DNA of 64,000 nucleotides from Nostoc sp. CHAB 5836. Its GTDB lineage: Bacteria > Cyanobacteriota > Cyanobacteriia > Cyanobacteriales > Nostocaceae. The notes under the pieces were generated by a model. That model made no database searches, was not told where the DNA came from, and was given only the letters and a program-made list of their open reading frames with translations. The DNA is taken from positions 1-64,000 of the forward strand of contig NZ_JAIVFV010000009.1 in NCBI RefSeq assembly GCF_020829445.1, written 5' to 3'. Each line of letters starts with the position of its first letter. The stretch's first letter is position 1. The translations under genes and the position numbers were made by a program. Positions 44,844 to 54,700 of this stretch are shown here, piece after piece.

Positions 44844-45242
44844 ATGGAACAGTGGCAAAAAGATTTAGTAGAAATCGTCGAAACAGTAGCTGATGAAGTA
44901 GAGCGTTTCTTCCTGGGAATGAGTGAAATGGTAGAAGCCTTTTTTGAGCTAACGGAAGAAATGACCGAGCAAGTACCTAGCATTGTCACTGAATTCGATC
45001 AGTATTTACAGGATTTGGCTGAACCAATGTTTGAAGCTTACTGGGAACTAGAGGACATGGTAACAGATATAGACCCGGGTTTTCCTTATTCAGTTGAACC
45101 CACAGCAGAAAAAAATCCTGCCTGTATCGGTTGTACTCACTACCACGGTCAAGTTTATGGTGGTAATTTGTTAGTCTGTGCCATGCATCCCCACGGTTGT
45201 GAAGATGAGAATTGTGTAGACTGGGAGAAGGAAGAGTATTAA
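44844..45242 (+). CDS. acidic conserved protein with Cys-rich C-terminus
   Basis: 132 residues from M at 44844; upstream in-frame extension to 44775 is unlikely. A strongly acidic helical N-terminal part (about 1-85; many Glu, LTEEMTEQVPSIV) precedes a compact C-terminal module CIGCTHYHGQ...LLVCAMHPHGCEDENCVDWE with five Cys and four His. The Cys/His spacing suggests a zinc or Fe-S site. I recall similar short proteins in many cyanobacteria, without assigned role. It stands alone. Confidence 0.75.
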   Translation: MEQWQKDLVEIVETVADEVERFFLGMSEMVEAFFELTEEMTEQVPSIVTEFDQYLQDLAEPMFEAYWELEDMVTDIDPGFPYSVEPTAEKNPACIGCTHYHGQVYGGNLLVCAMHPHGCEDENCVDWEKEEY

Positions 45243-45244
45243 GG

Positions 45245-45297
45245 GGGAGTTAGGAGTTAGGAGTTAGGAGTTAGAAGTTAGGGGTTAGGAGTTAACA
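45245..45297. repeat. 7-bp tandem repeat GTTAGGA
   Basis: Six to seven units of GTTAGGA with point variants directly after the previous gene. The 7-base period is the same as in the unrelated CATTGGT repeats. Confidence 0.75.
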
Positions 45298-45315
45298 GGG
45301 TAAAAAATGACTCAA

Positions 45316-45790
45316 AAGACGTCAGGAACCCCACGTCTAAATGCGGGGGCTTGAAAAAGCCTTAACCTGACCAGACTCAGTACGAAGGCGTACTACGTTA
45401 GAGGCAAGAGTTCAAGACCTACCAAGGGATGCGAAGCTAGTCCCTTGCTCTAGAACCGAACGATTAAACAGGCTTAAAGGGTTAAACCAGTGTCGTTTGG
45501 AAAGTACCGACCTCTAACATTGTCGAAGCTCACATAACCCCGCAAGGGAGGCTCAACTGAGCAAAACATTGTGCGTACAGGGTTGTCAAGTTTGAAACGG
45601 TAATTGTCCTGTTGAAAGTACAAAACAAAAGTACACCGAATACAGCAACCCCAAGGCGATAATGTGAGCCAGCGCGTTGGGCGGGTTTCCCGACTTGAAG
45701 CGACTGGCGAACCCGTCAGGGTGACTGCGAATAAATTCGCCTGCCCCTTACCCCCATGCATGAATGCAGGGGCTTCCACGGCGCGAGGAT
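45316..45790. mobile_element. non-autonomous IS200/IS605-like element (no transposase)
   Basis: The left side carries a subterminal palindrome CCCCACGTCTAAATGCGGGG, the right side CCCCATGCATGAATGCAGGGG minus the final base; such CCCC...GGGG hairpins bound IS605-family elements. The interior (about 470 bp) has GC-rich structured DNA (GCGGGTTTCCCGACTTG; GCGACTGGCGAACCCG) like the non-coding 3' part of TnpB elements that encodes guide RNA. No TnpA or TnpB frame is present. An overlapping minus-strand open frame is not credible. Boundaries are approximate. Confidence 0.5.
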
Positions 45791-45819
45791 TTTGGTGAAG
45801 ATGGTTAGAATAACCAGTG

Positions 45820-45862
45820 ACAAATGACAAATGACAAATGACAAATGACAAATGACAAATTA
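45820..45862. repeat. 7-bp tandem repeat running into queF
   Basis: Five to six ATGACAA units. The queF start codon belongs to the penultimate unit. Confidence 0.75.
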
Positions 45863-46258
45863 CCAGAAAGTGTATCCCAGACAAGCCAAGAAATGAAGTA
45901 TGGCGAACGTGACATTGCGGAAGGTAAACTAATTACCTTTCCAAACCCACGTGTGGGGAGGCGATATGATATTAATATTACTTTGCCGGAATTTACTTGT
46001 AAATGTCCATTTTCCGGGTATCCTGACTTTGCGACAATTTACGTTACCTATGTACCTGATGAGCGGGTAGCGGAATTGAAGGCGCTGAAGCTTTACATTA
46101 ACAGTTACCGCGATCGCTATATTTCCCACGAAGAATCAGCCAATCAAATTTTAGATGATATTGTGGCTGCTTGTGATCCGTTGCAAGTCACGGTGAAAGC
46201 AGACTTTACGCCTCGTGGCAATGTACATACTGTGGTTGAAGTGCGTCACCAAAAGTAA
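45845..46258 (+). CDS. queF: QueF, NADPH-dependent preQ0 reductase
   Basis: 137 residues, unimodular QueF of the T-fold. Catalytic Cys within PEFTCKCPFSGYPDFA, then VAELKALKLYINSYRDRYISHEE with the QueF motif, and VKADFTPRGNV. It reduces 7-cyano-7-deazaguanine to preQ1 for queuosine tRNA modification. The called start (MTNDKLPES) lies within a 7-bp tandem repeat; M17 (MKYGERDIAEG) at 45893 is the start of the conserved part and could be used instead. Confidence 0.93.
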   Translation: MTNDKLPESVSQTSQEMKYGERDIAEGKLITFPNPRVGRRYDINITLPEFTCKCPFSGYPDFATIYVTYVPDERVAELKALKLYINSYRDRYISHEESANQILDDIVAACDPLQVTVKADFTPRGNVHTVVEVRHQK

Positions 46259-46357
46259 GATCACAACTTTGAAACCCATAGGAACGCAAAGTAAACCTCT
46301 GCGTTCCTCTGCGATTTCCTTCTCTGCGAGACGCTTCGCGAAGGCGTTCCTCTGCGT

Positions 46358-47755
46358 TTAAACTTCAATCACTGCCTCTTTCTCCTCACCTTTTGGCTGT
46401 GAACTCAGCCGATCTAAAATCTCTAAAACCTCTTGTTCAAAAGCAACTTGGGCGCGATTAGTTTTGCCACCCACATACAAGCGATCGCCTTTTTGCAATG
46501 CCCATACTTGCGAATGAGAGAAGTAACTCATCACCACACCCAGCATTAGCAACCCAAACCCTGAATAAACAATTGGTATGCCTGGATCGGCTTTAATTTG
46601 CAAGCCAGTGCTACCAATCACATCCAGAATTTTCAGCTTCACGCCATTCACTTCGGTGAACATCCCAGCGCGGACAGTATCAACGAGTTTGCCAGTGGCA
46701 TCATAAATTAATACCATCCCTTGTAAGTCTTTGGCTAACAGGGAGACACCCTCACTCAAATCCGGTTTAGTCGGTACCCACGTTCCCCAAATGCGCCCCT
46801 TACCGTTGGTGTTCAATTGCGCCATCGGTAGCTGAAAAATCGGGCTGTTGTTAAATTGGACGCGAACCCCTGCAATTCCCCAATCAGTTTGATAGAAAGT
46901 TATACCATGATAGCGCAGAGGCTCGTTGACAAAAATCTTCTTGTGGTCAATTTCCTGTCCCTGATTATTCAAGACAGACATATCTGAATAAAATTGATCA
47001 ATGCCGCCAGATGGAGTGTAATCAATCCAAAAACGATTGACGCGCACAGACCAATCTTTCGGGATTTTTGCAGCTATTGGCCCAGCATCGACAATATTTC
47101 TCACCTGAAATGTATCGCCACTAGCAACCATTTCTTGAGCCATAAACCCAGTCATTGCCCCCCAAATTCCCCCTAGCAGAATAGCGACGATGCCAATATG
47201 AACGATAATTGGGCCGATGCGTCCGACTATTCCTTTGCGGGCATATAGGAGATTTTCTTTTTCTTGATCTGGAAAAATTTTATAGCGGCGTTTCTGTAAT
47301 ATTTCGCTGAGAGAATTTAGCGAACCAGTATCTAGTTCTGCACTTAAAGCTAATTTTTGAAATTCCCGTGGTTCTTCGTAATATTTCCAGCGCTGGGCAG
47401 CTTTTAAGGCTGGTAACTGACGGGTAAATGAACAAGCAGTTAAGCTAGTACCAAATAAGATGAGTAATGCTAAAAACCACCAGGTACGATATACGTGGTC
47501 TAATCCAACTACCTGAATTACCTTCCAAGTTAGGAAACCAAATAAAGCTGGATGTTCTGGGTAATTAACTTGGTAAAATGCGGGTGACTGACCTTGTTCA
47601 ATTACAGTACCGGTGGAGCTAAAGATTGCAATCAATAGCAGTAGTGCGATCGCCAGTCTTAAGTTGGTCAGTACTGGTAAAAGCTCTTGGCGTAAGAACT
47701 GCCCAGGTATTGCCCACCATTTTAATTCTTTGGATGCTGAATCTTCTAAAGTCAT
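46358..47755 (-). CDS. ccs1: Ccs1/ResB cytochrome c biogenesis protein
   Basis: 465 residues, Ccs1 (ResB/CcsB partner) of system II haem delivery. Hydrophobic segments near 33-52, 92-112 and 184-206, a large lumenal domain (about 210-410), and a last TM near 395-415 followed by [18 protein letters not shown]. It chaperones reduced apocytochromes for haem attachment on the lumenal side of the thylakoid. It lies 30 bp downstream of ccdA on the same strand, so the two form an operon for cytochrome maturation. Confidence 0.93.
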   Translation of the reverse strand: MTLEDSASKELKWWAIPGQFLRQELLPVLTNLRLAIALLLLIAIFSSTGTVIEQGQSPAFYQVNYPEHPALFGFLTWKVIQVVGLDHVYRTWWFLALLILFGTSLTACSFTRQLPALKAAQRWKYYEEPREFQKLALSAELDTGSLNSLSEILQKRRYKIFPDQEKENLLYARKGIVGRIGPIIVHIGIVAILLGGIWGAMTGFMAQEMVASGDTFQVRNIVDAGPIAAKIPKDWSVRVNRFWIDYTPSGGIDQFYSDMSVLNNQGQEIDHKKIFVNEPLRYHGITFYQTDWGIAGVRVQFNNSPIFQLPMAQLNTNGKGRIWGTWVPTKPDLSEGVSLLAKDLQGMVLIYDATGKLVDTVRAGMFTEVNGVKLKILDVIGSTGLQIKADPGIPIVYSGFGLLMLGVVMSYFSHSQVWALQKGDRLYVGGKTNRAQVAFEQEVLEILDRLSSQPKGEEKEAVIEV

Positions 47756-47785
47756 TAGGTGTAAAATATAACAAAGGTATTGATA

Positions 47786-48526
47786 TTAAAAACTGCCAAG
47801 GGGAATCCGAGAAATTAAGGAAAATACACCGAATCCTACCAATAGTGCCCCACTAACTGGATTAATCCAACCAGACCAGCGACGCAACTCTAGTAATTTT
47901 TTAATTGAAGCTGTAAAAGTACCTGCTAAAATCAATGGTGCTACATAACCGGCTGTGTAACAAAGTAGCAAAACAGCGCCTAAAATTAAGTCTTGTGTAT
48001 TGACAATCCAACTCAACAAGCTGGCTAAAACAGGCGTGCTGCAAGGAGATGCGACTAAGCCGAAAGTTAGTCCCAGCAAATAGGAACGCAATCCTGCTGG
48101 TAAATCTGGCGAAATCCAATTGGTTTCACCCAAGGATGGAAATTGCAAAGGCAATGCTTCTAATAAGTTCAGCCCCATGAGAATGGCGATAATGCTGACG
48201 ATAATCGGCAAACCAATTCCCACTTGACCGTAGACTTTTCCGACAAGACCTGCTATAATCCCTAGCCCTGCCAATGTAGTTGCTAATCCCAAAGCAAACC
48301 AAGTTGATTGGGCTGCTGCTTGCAAGCGGGTTTTTGCTTCATAACCACCGATGTAACCAATGGTAATTGGTAGCATCGAAAGCATACAGGGTGTGAGACT
48401 GGTGAGCAAGCCAGCCGCAAAGATGATGCCAATACTCACGACGCTAAGGTGTGTCAGTTGGTTAGAAACGAGGCTGTTGGCAAATTGTTCTAGCTGGTAA
48501 ATTTGGGTTTGCAGGTGATCAAACAT
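47786..48526 (-). CDS. ccdA: CcdA, thiol-disulfide membrane transporter
   Basis: 246 residues, six predicted TM helices. The two redox Cys occur in SLTPCMLSMLPITIGYIGGY and VASPCSTPVLASLL, as in CcdA/DsbD transmembrane domains. It moves electrons across the thylakoid membrane to keep apocytochrome haem motifs reduced. Directly upstream of ccs1, sharing transcription. The start at 48526 gives a short N-terminal helix before the first TM. Confidence 0.93.
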   Translation of the reverse strand: MFDHLQTQIYQLEQFANSLVSNQLTHLSVVSIGIIFAAGLLTSLTPCMLSMLPITIGYIGGYEAKTRLQAAAQSTWFALGLATTLAGLGIIAGLVGKVYGQVGIGLPIIVSIIAILMGLNLLEALPLQFPSLGETNWISPDLPAGLRSYLLGLTFGLVASPCSTPVLASLLSWIVNTQDLILGAVLLLCYTAGYVAPLILAGTFTASIKKLLELRRWSGWINPVSGALLVGFGVFSLISRIPLGSF

Positions 48527-48706
48527 GAGGAGTTTATGAGCGGGAAATGCTTACTCTGCTTGAATTTTAGCTTATTTTTGTCTGGAGAGTCAGCAGAAGT
48601 GATTATCCGAACCTGATATCAGTAAATTTCATCTGCCCGAAGAAATGTATCTAAAATACAATTAAGCTCGAATTATCCCTGAAGAAGCACGGCTGGAGTA
48701 CTTGGC

Positions 48707-51700
48707 ATGATGATTGCATTACCCGGATTTAAAATTGCCACTTTGTTAAAAGCAGGGGTAAAAGCAGTCATATACCGTGGAATTAAGGTTCAAGACCAGT
48801 GTCCAGTAATTATCAAAGGGCTACGTCCAGAACAGTGTACACCCAATAATGTTGAACAACTAAAACATGAGTATGCGATCGCTCAAAGGTTAAATACCAC
48901 AGCAGCCCTCATTGTCTACGCCTTGGAGATGCATCAGGGAATCCCTTATTTAATTATGGAGGATTTTCAGGCGCGATCGCTTGACCAGTTTTTAGACCAA
49001 TTTCAACAGCCTGTGCCGTTTCTGAAGATTGCCATTGAAATCACCAGCAAACTTGCCCAAATCCACACTCATCATATTGTTCACAAGGATATTAAGCCAC
49101 AAAATATCTTACTTAACCTCGAAACTAATCAAGTCAAAATTGCCGATTTTGGCATTGCTGCCTTTATTCCCTACCAGCAGCAAATAATTAGCAGTTCCAG
49201 TCGCATTGAAGGCAGTTTACCTTATTTATCGCCTGAGCAAACCGGGCGGATGAATCGAGGAATTGACCATCGTAGCGATTTGTATTCTCTGGGAGTCACC
49301 TTTTATGAGATGCTCACAGGTCAGCTACCGTTTCAAGGCAAAGACCCCTTAGAGTGGGTGCATTGTCATATTGCCAAATCTCCGTTATCCCCAAACAAGC
49401 TGAACTCTGATATTCCCCAAATACTTTGTGACATCATCATGAAATTGCTGTCGAAGGTTGCAGAACAGAGGTATCAGAGCGCTTTAGGTTTACAATTTGA
49501 TTTGCAAAAATGCTTAGAGCAATTAGAGACAACTGGACAAATTCAATCCTTTATTTTGGGTGAGCAAGATATTTCAGAACGCTTTCAAATTCCTCAAAAA
49601 TTGTATGGGCGAGAACCAGAAATAGCCAAGCTTCTACAAGCATTTGAGCGAGTGGTTAGTCAAGGTAAACCAGAACTCGTGTTAGTTTCTGGCTATGCTG
49701 GGGTTGGTAAATCTTCGCTAGTGAAGGAGATTCACAAGCCCATTGTCAGAGAACGCGGCGTTTTTATCTCTGGTAAATTTGATCAGTACAAACGAGATAT
49801 TCCGTATTCCACCATTGTCCAAGCTTTTCAAACACTGGCTCGACAAATTTTAACGCAGCCGGAAAATCAACTTGCTACTTGGAAAAAGCGAATACAAACA
49901 GCATTAGGGAACAATGGGAAACTAATCACAGATGTAATTCCAGAAGTTGAATTAATCGTTGGAGAACAGTCTCCTATACCAGAGTTGGGGCCTGCCGAAT
50001 CTCAAAACCGATTCAATTTGGTATTTCAGAATTTTATCAGCGTCTTTGCTCAAAAAGAGCATCCACTCACTGTTTTTTTAGATGATATGCAGTGGGCAGA
50101 CACCGCTACTTTGAATTTAATTCAAATTATTATTACTGGCTCTAGTATCCAACATCTCTGCTTCGTTTTAGCGTATCGAGATAACGAAGTAGATATTGTG
50201 CATCCTTTCAATTTGATGATAGAGAAGGTGCGTCAGCATGGGGCAAGAACGACTGAAATTATACTTACACCGTTGAATCTTGTTTATGTTAATCAGTTAA
50301 TTGCTGATACGTTGCATAGTTCACCAGAACAAGTAGAACCCCTTGCTCAATTAATTATCCAAAAAACTGGCGGTAATCCATTTTTTGTCAATGAATTTCT
50401 CAAAACACTCCATCAAGAAAATCTACTCAATTTTGACCCCCCTCTGTCCCCCCTTGGTAAGGGGGGACAGAGGGGGGTACAAGGAGGGTGGCAATGGAAT
50501 CTAGCTCAGATTGAAGCTCAAGGTATTACAGATAATATTGTCAGTTTGATGATTGGGCGGATGCAAAAATTACCAAAAGCAACTCAAGAGGTGCTTAAAT
50601 TAGCCTCCTGCATCGGTAATCGTTTTGATTTAGAAGTTTTGGCACTTGTTGGCGAACAATCCATTGAAGAAACGGCAAATGCACTTGTTGAAGCAATTTT
50701 AAGAGGATTAATTGTTTCCATTGAGTCAGATGAGAATGCTGATAAAAACTATCGTTTCTACCATGACCGAGTTCAACAAGCGGCTTATGCCCTAATTCCT
50801 GATGAATCAAAGTCGGCTGTTCACCTGAAGATTGGGCAACTTTTGCTGAAAAATGCTAGTGATGAAGAAGTTAATGAGCAAATTTTTGATCTAGTAAATC
50901 AGCTTAATCTGGCGGTGGTTCTGATTGTTGAACAGACAGAAAAAAATGAATTACTGCGATTGAATTTAATCGCTGGTAAAAAGGCAAAAGCTTCTACAGC
51001 CTACACTCCTGCTAAAAGATTTTTTAGTGTTGCTATGAATCTTTTGGCTAAAAATGCCTGGATTGAACAATATGAACAAACATTTACTTTATTTAGAGAA
51101 TCGGCTGAGTGTGAATTTTTAACCGGAAATTTAGAGGAAGCAGAAAAATTATTTGAGCTACTATTGCTGAAAGCAAAATCTCATGTAGAGAAATCTAATA
51201 TTTATATGCTGCAAATCAGACTCTATCAAGTTGCAGGTAGATATGAAGAAGCGCTGAAATTAGGATTAGAATCTTTAAAACTTTTTGGGGTTAAATTACC
51301 TGATACCAATGAAGAAGTGGAAAGTGCGATCGCCATTGAGAAAAACCAGGTATTGATCAATTTAGGTGATAGACAAGTCTCTGATTTAATTAATGCTCCG
51401 GTAATCCAAGATTCAAATATTAAAACACTGATTAGTCTGTTGACAACATTAGGCCCACCAACTTATCTCGCTAGACCTGCTCTCTTTCCCTTAGTTGTAC
51501 TTAAAGCTCTTAATTACTCACTCAAGTTTGGTAATACGGAAGATTCATGTTTCGCTTACAGTATGTACGCTATACTGTTAGTCTCTATCTTCCATGATAT
51601 TCCTACGGGTTACGCGTTTTCGGAGATGACAATTCAATTGAATGAAAAGTTGCATGACTTGAAACTTCGAGGAACTGTTCTACATATTCATGGAAGCCAC

Positions 51701-54700
51701 ATCAACGTTTGGCGTAACCATATTGCTAGCGATATTCCCTTTTTAGAACGGGGATTTATCGGTTGTGTCGAAGCAGGTGATGTGACGATGGCGAATTATA
51801 ACGGCTATCAAGGCTCGTGGCAAATTATCCAGTTAGGCACTCCACTTGCAGATACATATAAATCTTTAGAAAAATATACCGCCTTTGCTCACCAGTCGAA
51901 ACATGAGGCTGTCTATCAGACCATCAGATTACAGCAGATGTTACTGATGAATCTGCGTGGACTCACTCACCATAACCTGACTCTAAGTGATGATAATTTT
52001 GATGAATCACACGCTTTGTGTGTAATTACAGATGCAGGTTTTGTCAGTGGAATTATTTTTTATCACATTATCAAATTAATTATATTTTTCACATATCGAC
52101 AGTATGCAGAAGCACTGAATTCTGTCTTAGAATTATCCAAGTTTACTGTAAAGACACTGGCATTACCAATTGAAACAGATTACATTTTATATTACTCATT
52201 GACTCTAACGGCTCTTTATCCAACAATATCTAATGAAGAGCAAGAACAGTTTTTGCAAACCTTAGAATCTCATCAGCAGCAATTGCAATACTGGGCTAAT
52301 CACTGCCCTGCAAACTTTTTACACAAGTCTCAATTAGTAGCTGCGGAAATAGCTCGGATTGAAGGTAGAGACTTGGAAGCAATGCGCCTGTATGAGCAAT
52401 CAATTGCTTCAGCCGGTGAGCAGGGATTTGTGCAATATGAGGCTTTAGCTAATGAGCTAGCTGCTAAGTTTTACTTGGAACGAGAGTTTGAATTAATTGG
52501 CAAAACTTACTTACAAGCAGCTAAAAATGCTTATGTGCGCTGGGAGGCATCTGCTAAAGTCAAGCACCTTGAAGAATCGTATCTTCAACTATTGCCACAA
52601 CAACAGCTTATCTCTAATGGAACGTTTATTACCACAGGTGAGCATTTAGACTTTTTATCAGTAGTTAAAGCCTCTCAAAGCATATCTAGTGAAATTGTTT
52701 TTTCTCGGTTGTTGAAGACATTAATGCAAATTGTCATCGAGCAAGCAGGAGCAGAAATTGGTTATTTGTTACTGGAACACGAGCAAAATCTGGTGATTGA
52801 AGTAGAAGCTAAGGTTAATCCCCAAGCAGAAAAGCTCAATGTTTCTCGACCTGTATTAGAGGGTGAAATTTCACAGTTGATTCCGCAATCAATACTTAAT
52901 TATGTTCAGCGAACTCAAGAAACAGTGATTTTGCAGAATGCTACTGAGCAGAATCTGTTTTCAAAAGACGAGTATGTAATTCAAAAGCAACCTAAATCTG
53001 TACTTTGTTTGCCGATCGCTCGTCAGTCGAAATTACTTGGTATCTTATATTTAGAAAATAATCTGATTTCCAGTGCATTTACACAGGATAAACTTTCCGT
53101 GCTGGAGATATTGACAGTCCAAATTGCCATTTCTCTAGAAAATGCTCGTCTTTATCAAGGTCTAGAAGACAGCCAAGAGCAACTTAACCTAGCGTTAAAA
53201 TCTGCCCAAATCGGTGTTTGGAGTTGGAATATTACCAATGACCGCTTTGACTGGGATGAGCAAATTTATCAACTATTTGGGTTAACACCGGAAACCTTTG
53301 CGGGTACTTCCGAAGCAATTTTAGCTCGTGTGCATCCAGATGATCGAGGATTGCTGGCTCAATCGTTAAGTCGAGCGATTAACCAAGGCGTGGAGCATAA
53401 TTTAGAATATCGAATTATTCGGCATGACGGCAGTATCCGCCACGCAGCCTGTCGCGGAAAAGCCTTTTTCAATGAAGCAGGTAAAGCCACACACATGAGT
53501 GGTGTTGTCCTTGATATCACAGAGCGTAAACAATCGGAAGCGGAACGTATCCAACTGATTCAGGAGCAAACTGCTCGACAAGAAGCAGAAGCCGATCAGC
53601 AACGAGCAGCGTTTTTAGCTGAAGTCAGTACAACCCTCGCCTCTTCCCTCAATTACGAAAGCACACTAGCAAGTGTGGCTAATCTAGTTGTGCCTTACTT
53701 TGCCGATTGGTGCAGCGTTGACCTCTTGCAAGACAACCAATCAATTCATCGGGTTGCAGTTGCTCACCGAGATCCAGAGAAAGTAAAACTCGCTTGGGAA
53801 ATCTATCAGCGTTATCCCAGACATTTGGATGCAGATGAGGGTGCGCCTAAAGTTATGCGTACTGGACAAGGTGAAATGATCGCTGAAATTTCAGATGCAG
53901 TCCTAGCAGCAGCCATCCAAGATCCAGAATATCTGCGGATTTTACGTGAGCTTCGTTTAAAATCATGTATTATCTTACCATTAATGGCACGTGGAAGAAT
54001 TTTTGGTGCCATATCCTTTGTGACTGCTGAATCAGAACGTCGTTACAGCACGGCTGACCTCTCATTAGCCGAAGATGTTGCTCATCGTGCGGCGATCGCC
54101 ATTGATAATGCCCGCCTTTACCAAGAAGCGCAGCAAGCACAAAAAACGGCAGAACAAGCCTTGGAGCGCATTGCTCGTCTGCAATCGATCACAGCTGCTC
54201 TTTCAGAATCCCTGACACCAGCCCAAGTCTCTGAAGTCATTGTCGAGCAGAGCATGGCTGCCTTGGGAGCCAGCTCTGCCCTCGTCGCCTTGGTGAATGA
54301 AGGGAAAACTGAACTGGAAATTCTGCGGGCGGTTGGCTATAAGCAGGATTTGATACACGCTTGCCGGAATTTTGCGATCGATTCACCCTCTTCCTTAGCC
54401 GAAGCTGTGCGGACTGGGAAACCTATTTGGGCTGAAACAAGAGAAAATCGGGTAGCTCCTCACCCGCATTTAGCAGAAATTTACGCCCAATATGACATTA
54501 ATACCTGGATTTCTATTCCATTGATGGTCGAAGGTTGGGCAGTTGGCGGTATAAGTTTGGGATTTGCCCAGCCTCAACAACTGAATGGAGAAGATCAAGC
54601 ATTTATCTTGGCTGTTGCTCAACAATGCGCCCAAGCCATCGCTCGCGCCCATCTTTATGAAGCCGAACGAACGGCCAGAAGTGCTGCGGAATCAGCAAAT

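Noticed and set aside
45474-45884. 136-codon minus-strand frame within the IS605-like element
   Set aside because: Its start lies in 7-bp repeats and the protein shows no transposase motifs.
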